A stretch of DNA of 64,000 nt, from contig NZ_QFWT01000001.1 in assembly GCF_003144035.1 (NCBI RefSeq), positions 124,001 through 188,000 of the forward strand, written 5' to 3'. Shown here in pieces: positions 63,400 through 64,000 of the stretch. This stretch comes from Vibrio albus. Lineage in GTDB: Bacteria; Pseudomonadota; Gammaproteobacteria; Enterobacterales; Vibrionaceae. A model generated the notes under the pieces. It was not told the origin of the DNA. It did not search any database and was given only the letters and a program-made list of their open reading frames with translations. The translations under genes were made by a program, and so were the position numbers. Numbering within the stretch: the stretch's first letter is position 1; each line of letters begins with the position of its first letter.

Positions 63400-64000
63400 T
63401 TATCTAACCGCCTCGCTGGCCTTGATTCTCGCTGACTCATTTTTATCTGTCTGAGTTTTGCCGGTTAACGCCAGTTGGAAGGCCTGAAAATGGGCTGACG
63501 CCTTGGCCGCTTCACTTTCATTCTGACCGTCTTTTGAGTAGGCCCGATACATCATGTAGTCGAACACCATCAACTCATAGATAGGCGACAGCGGGAACGG
63601 GTCTGTTGTGGCTTCGACACGGATTTGCTCTGCGTAGTCGTATTCAATGGTTGCGTCAGCCGTTGGTGCAGGATAAACGTAGAATACAAATTCATCATTA
63701 TCATTCCGGGTCCAGTTCAATGGCTGAGCCGCCGTGCGTGTACGCCAGTCCGGATAGTTATTATTCAGCCTGTAGATATCCACAAACTGCAAAGCATAAT
63801 TATTAAGGCAGTTAACACCGAGAAGCTTATATGCGGTCGCAGGCAGTGTGACTTTGCTGACACCAGCCGATACCGTGTCTGTCTTGGTTGTTCTCCCCAG
63901 ATCAGGCCGAACAATCAAAATAGCCGAAATGGCGTCGTTTAAATTGGTTAGGTGGGTTTCTTCGGTCCAGCGGGTAAAGTTCTTGTCGATCAACTCCCTT
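63400..64000 (-). CDS. Phage head-tail adaptor protein (5'-truncated by window edge)
   Basis: At least 199 residues. Pattern RWTEETHLTNLNDAISAILIVRPDL...FVDIYRLNNNYPDWRTRTA...FYVYPAPTADATIEYDYAE...LSPIYELMVFDYMMYRAYSKDGQ is the DUF6682-type adaptor seen in podoviruses. The frame stays open to the right edge (residues REL precede LIDKNF). The usual family N-terminus has further residues there, so the TTG at 63993 is probably internal and the start is outside the window. Confidence 0.78.
   Translation of the reverse strand, partial: RELIDKNFTRWTEETHLTNLNDAISAILIVRPDLGRTTKTDTVSAGVSKVTLPATAYKLLGVNCLNNYALQFVDIYRLNNNYPDWRTRTAAQPLNWTRNDNDEFVFYVYPAPTADATIEYDYAEQIRVEATTDPFPLSPIYELMVFDYMMYRAYSKDGQNESEAAKASAHFQAFQLALTGKTQTDKNESARIKASEAVR

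Larger units (their letters stand above)
39900..64000. mobile_element. Prophage (left part; continues beyond the window)
   Basis: From the non-coding junction near 39.9 kb onward the genes are phage-type: XRE regulator, HNH nuclease, KilA-N and Rha antirepressors, C4-like RNAs, a giant polyvalent protein, ejection proteins, tail fibre, nozzle and adaptor. No integrase, terminase, portal or capsid is in the window, so these should lie to the right. The adaptor-nozzle-ejection set suggests a podovirus-like virion. The left boundary is approximate. Confidence 0.85.

Overview
The window reads as a chromosomal segment of a marine Vibrio (Vibrionaceae, Gammaproteobacteria). The ubiG-nrdA-nrdB order, a norspermidine pathway with carboxynorspermidine decarboxylase and dehydrogenase, VpsP/VpsQ-like exopolysaccharide genes and strong similarity of NrdA/NrdB to the enteric enzymes all point there. 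No rRNA, tRNA or CRISPR array was seen.

Layout. 1-7.3 kb is core housekeeping: the 3' part of ubiG, class Ia ribonucleotide reductase nrdAB behind a paired NrdR-box promoter, a CinA-like protein and a double-ACT (GcvR-like) regulator. A HigBA toxin-antitoxin pair (7.4-8.0 kb) abuts a capsule/exopolysaccharide locus (8.0-28.0 kb, all on the minus strand). That locus starts at a JUMPstart/ops (RfaH) element near 28.0 kb and runs wcaJ, wza, wzc, acetyltransferase, glycosyltransferase, wzx, wzy, two glycosyltransferases, manC. Then come a porin and a DUF2057 protein, followed by cpsG, vpsP-like, vpsQ-like, an alanine-rich repeat protein, an O-antigen-ligase-like gene and wzb. The middle part (about 17-23.5 kb) is markedly AT-rich, as expected for a serotype-variable cassette.

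28.5-34.5 kb is the norspermidine operon (dat-ddc-carboxynorspermidine dehydrogenase-nspC, minus strand). Its long leader holds a structured RNA and a 28-codon leader peptide that ends in Pro-UGA. 34.7-39.6 kb carries a chemoreceptor, a universal stress protein, a CHAD protein and astE. Between CHAD and astE lies a candidate NtrC/sigma-54-driven small RNA with a Rho-independent terminator.

From about 39.9 kb to the right edge is a prophage that continues outside the window. Its left arm has small regulators, an HNH nuclease, a lipoprotein, a tnpB-only IS200/IS605-type element and a PAPS-reductase remnant. Its right arm (46.6-64 kb, minus strand) has podovirus-like head-tail adaptor, tail nozzle, tail fibre and ejection proteins and a 2,443-residue polyvalent protein. 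A toxin-antitoxin pair sits among these. Two antirepressor genes (KilA-N and Rha types, with a shared C-terminal module) lie about 12 kb apart in inverted orientation. Each sits behind its own P1-C4/P4-CI-like antisense RNA leader, and the specificity bases differ between the two loci in a compensatory way.

The observations I consider most worth following are the paired C4-like immunity leaders, the sigma-54/NtrC small RNA, and the RNA-plus-leader-peptide control region of the norspermidine operon.
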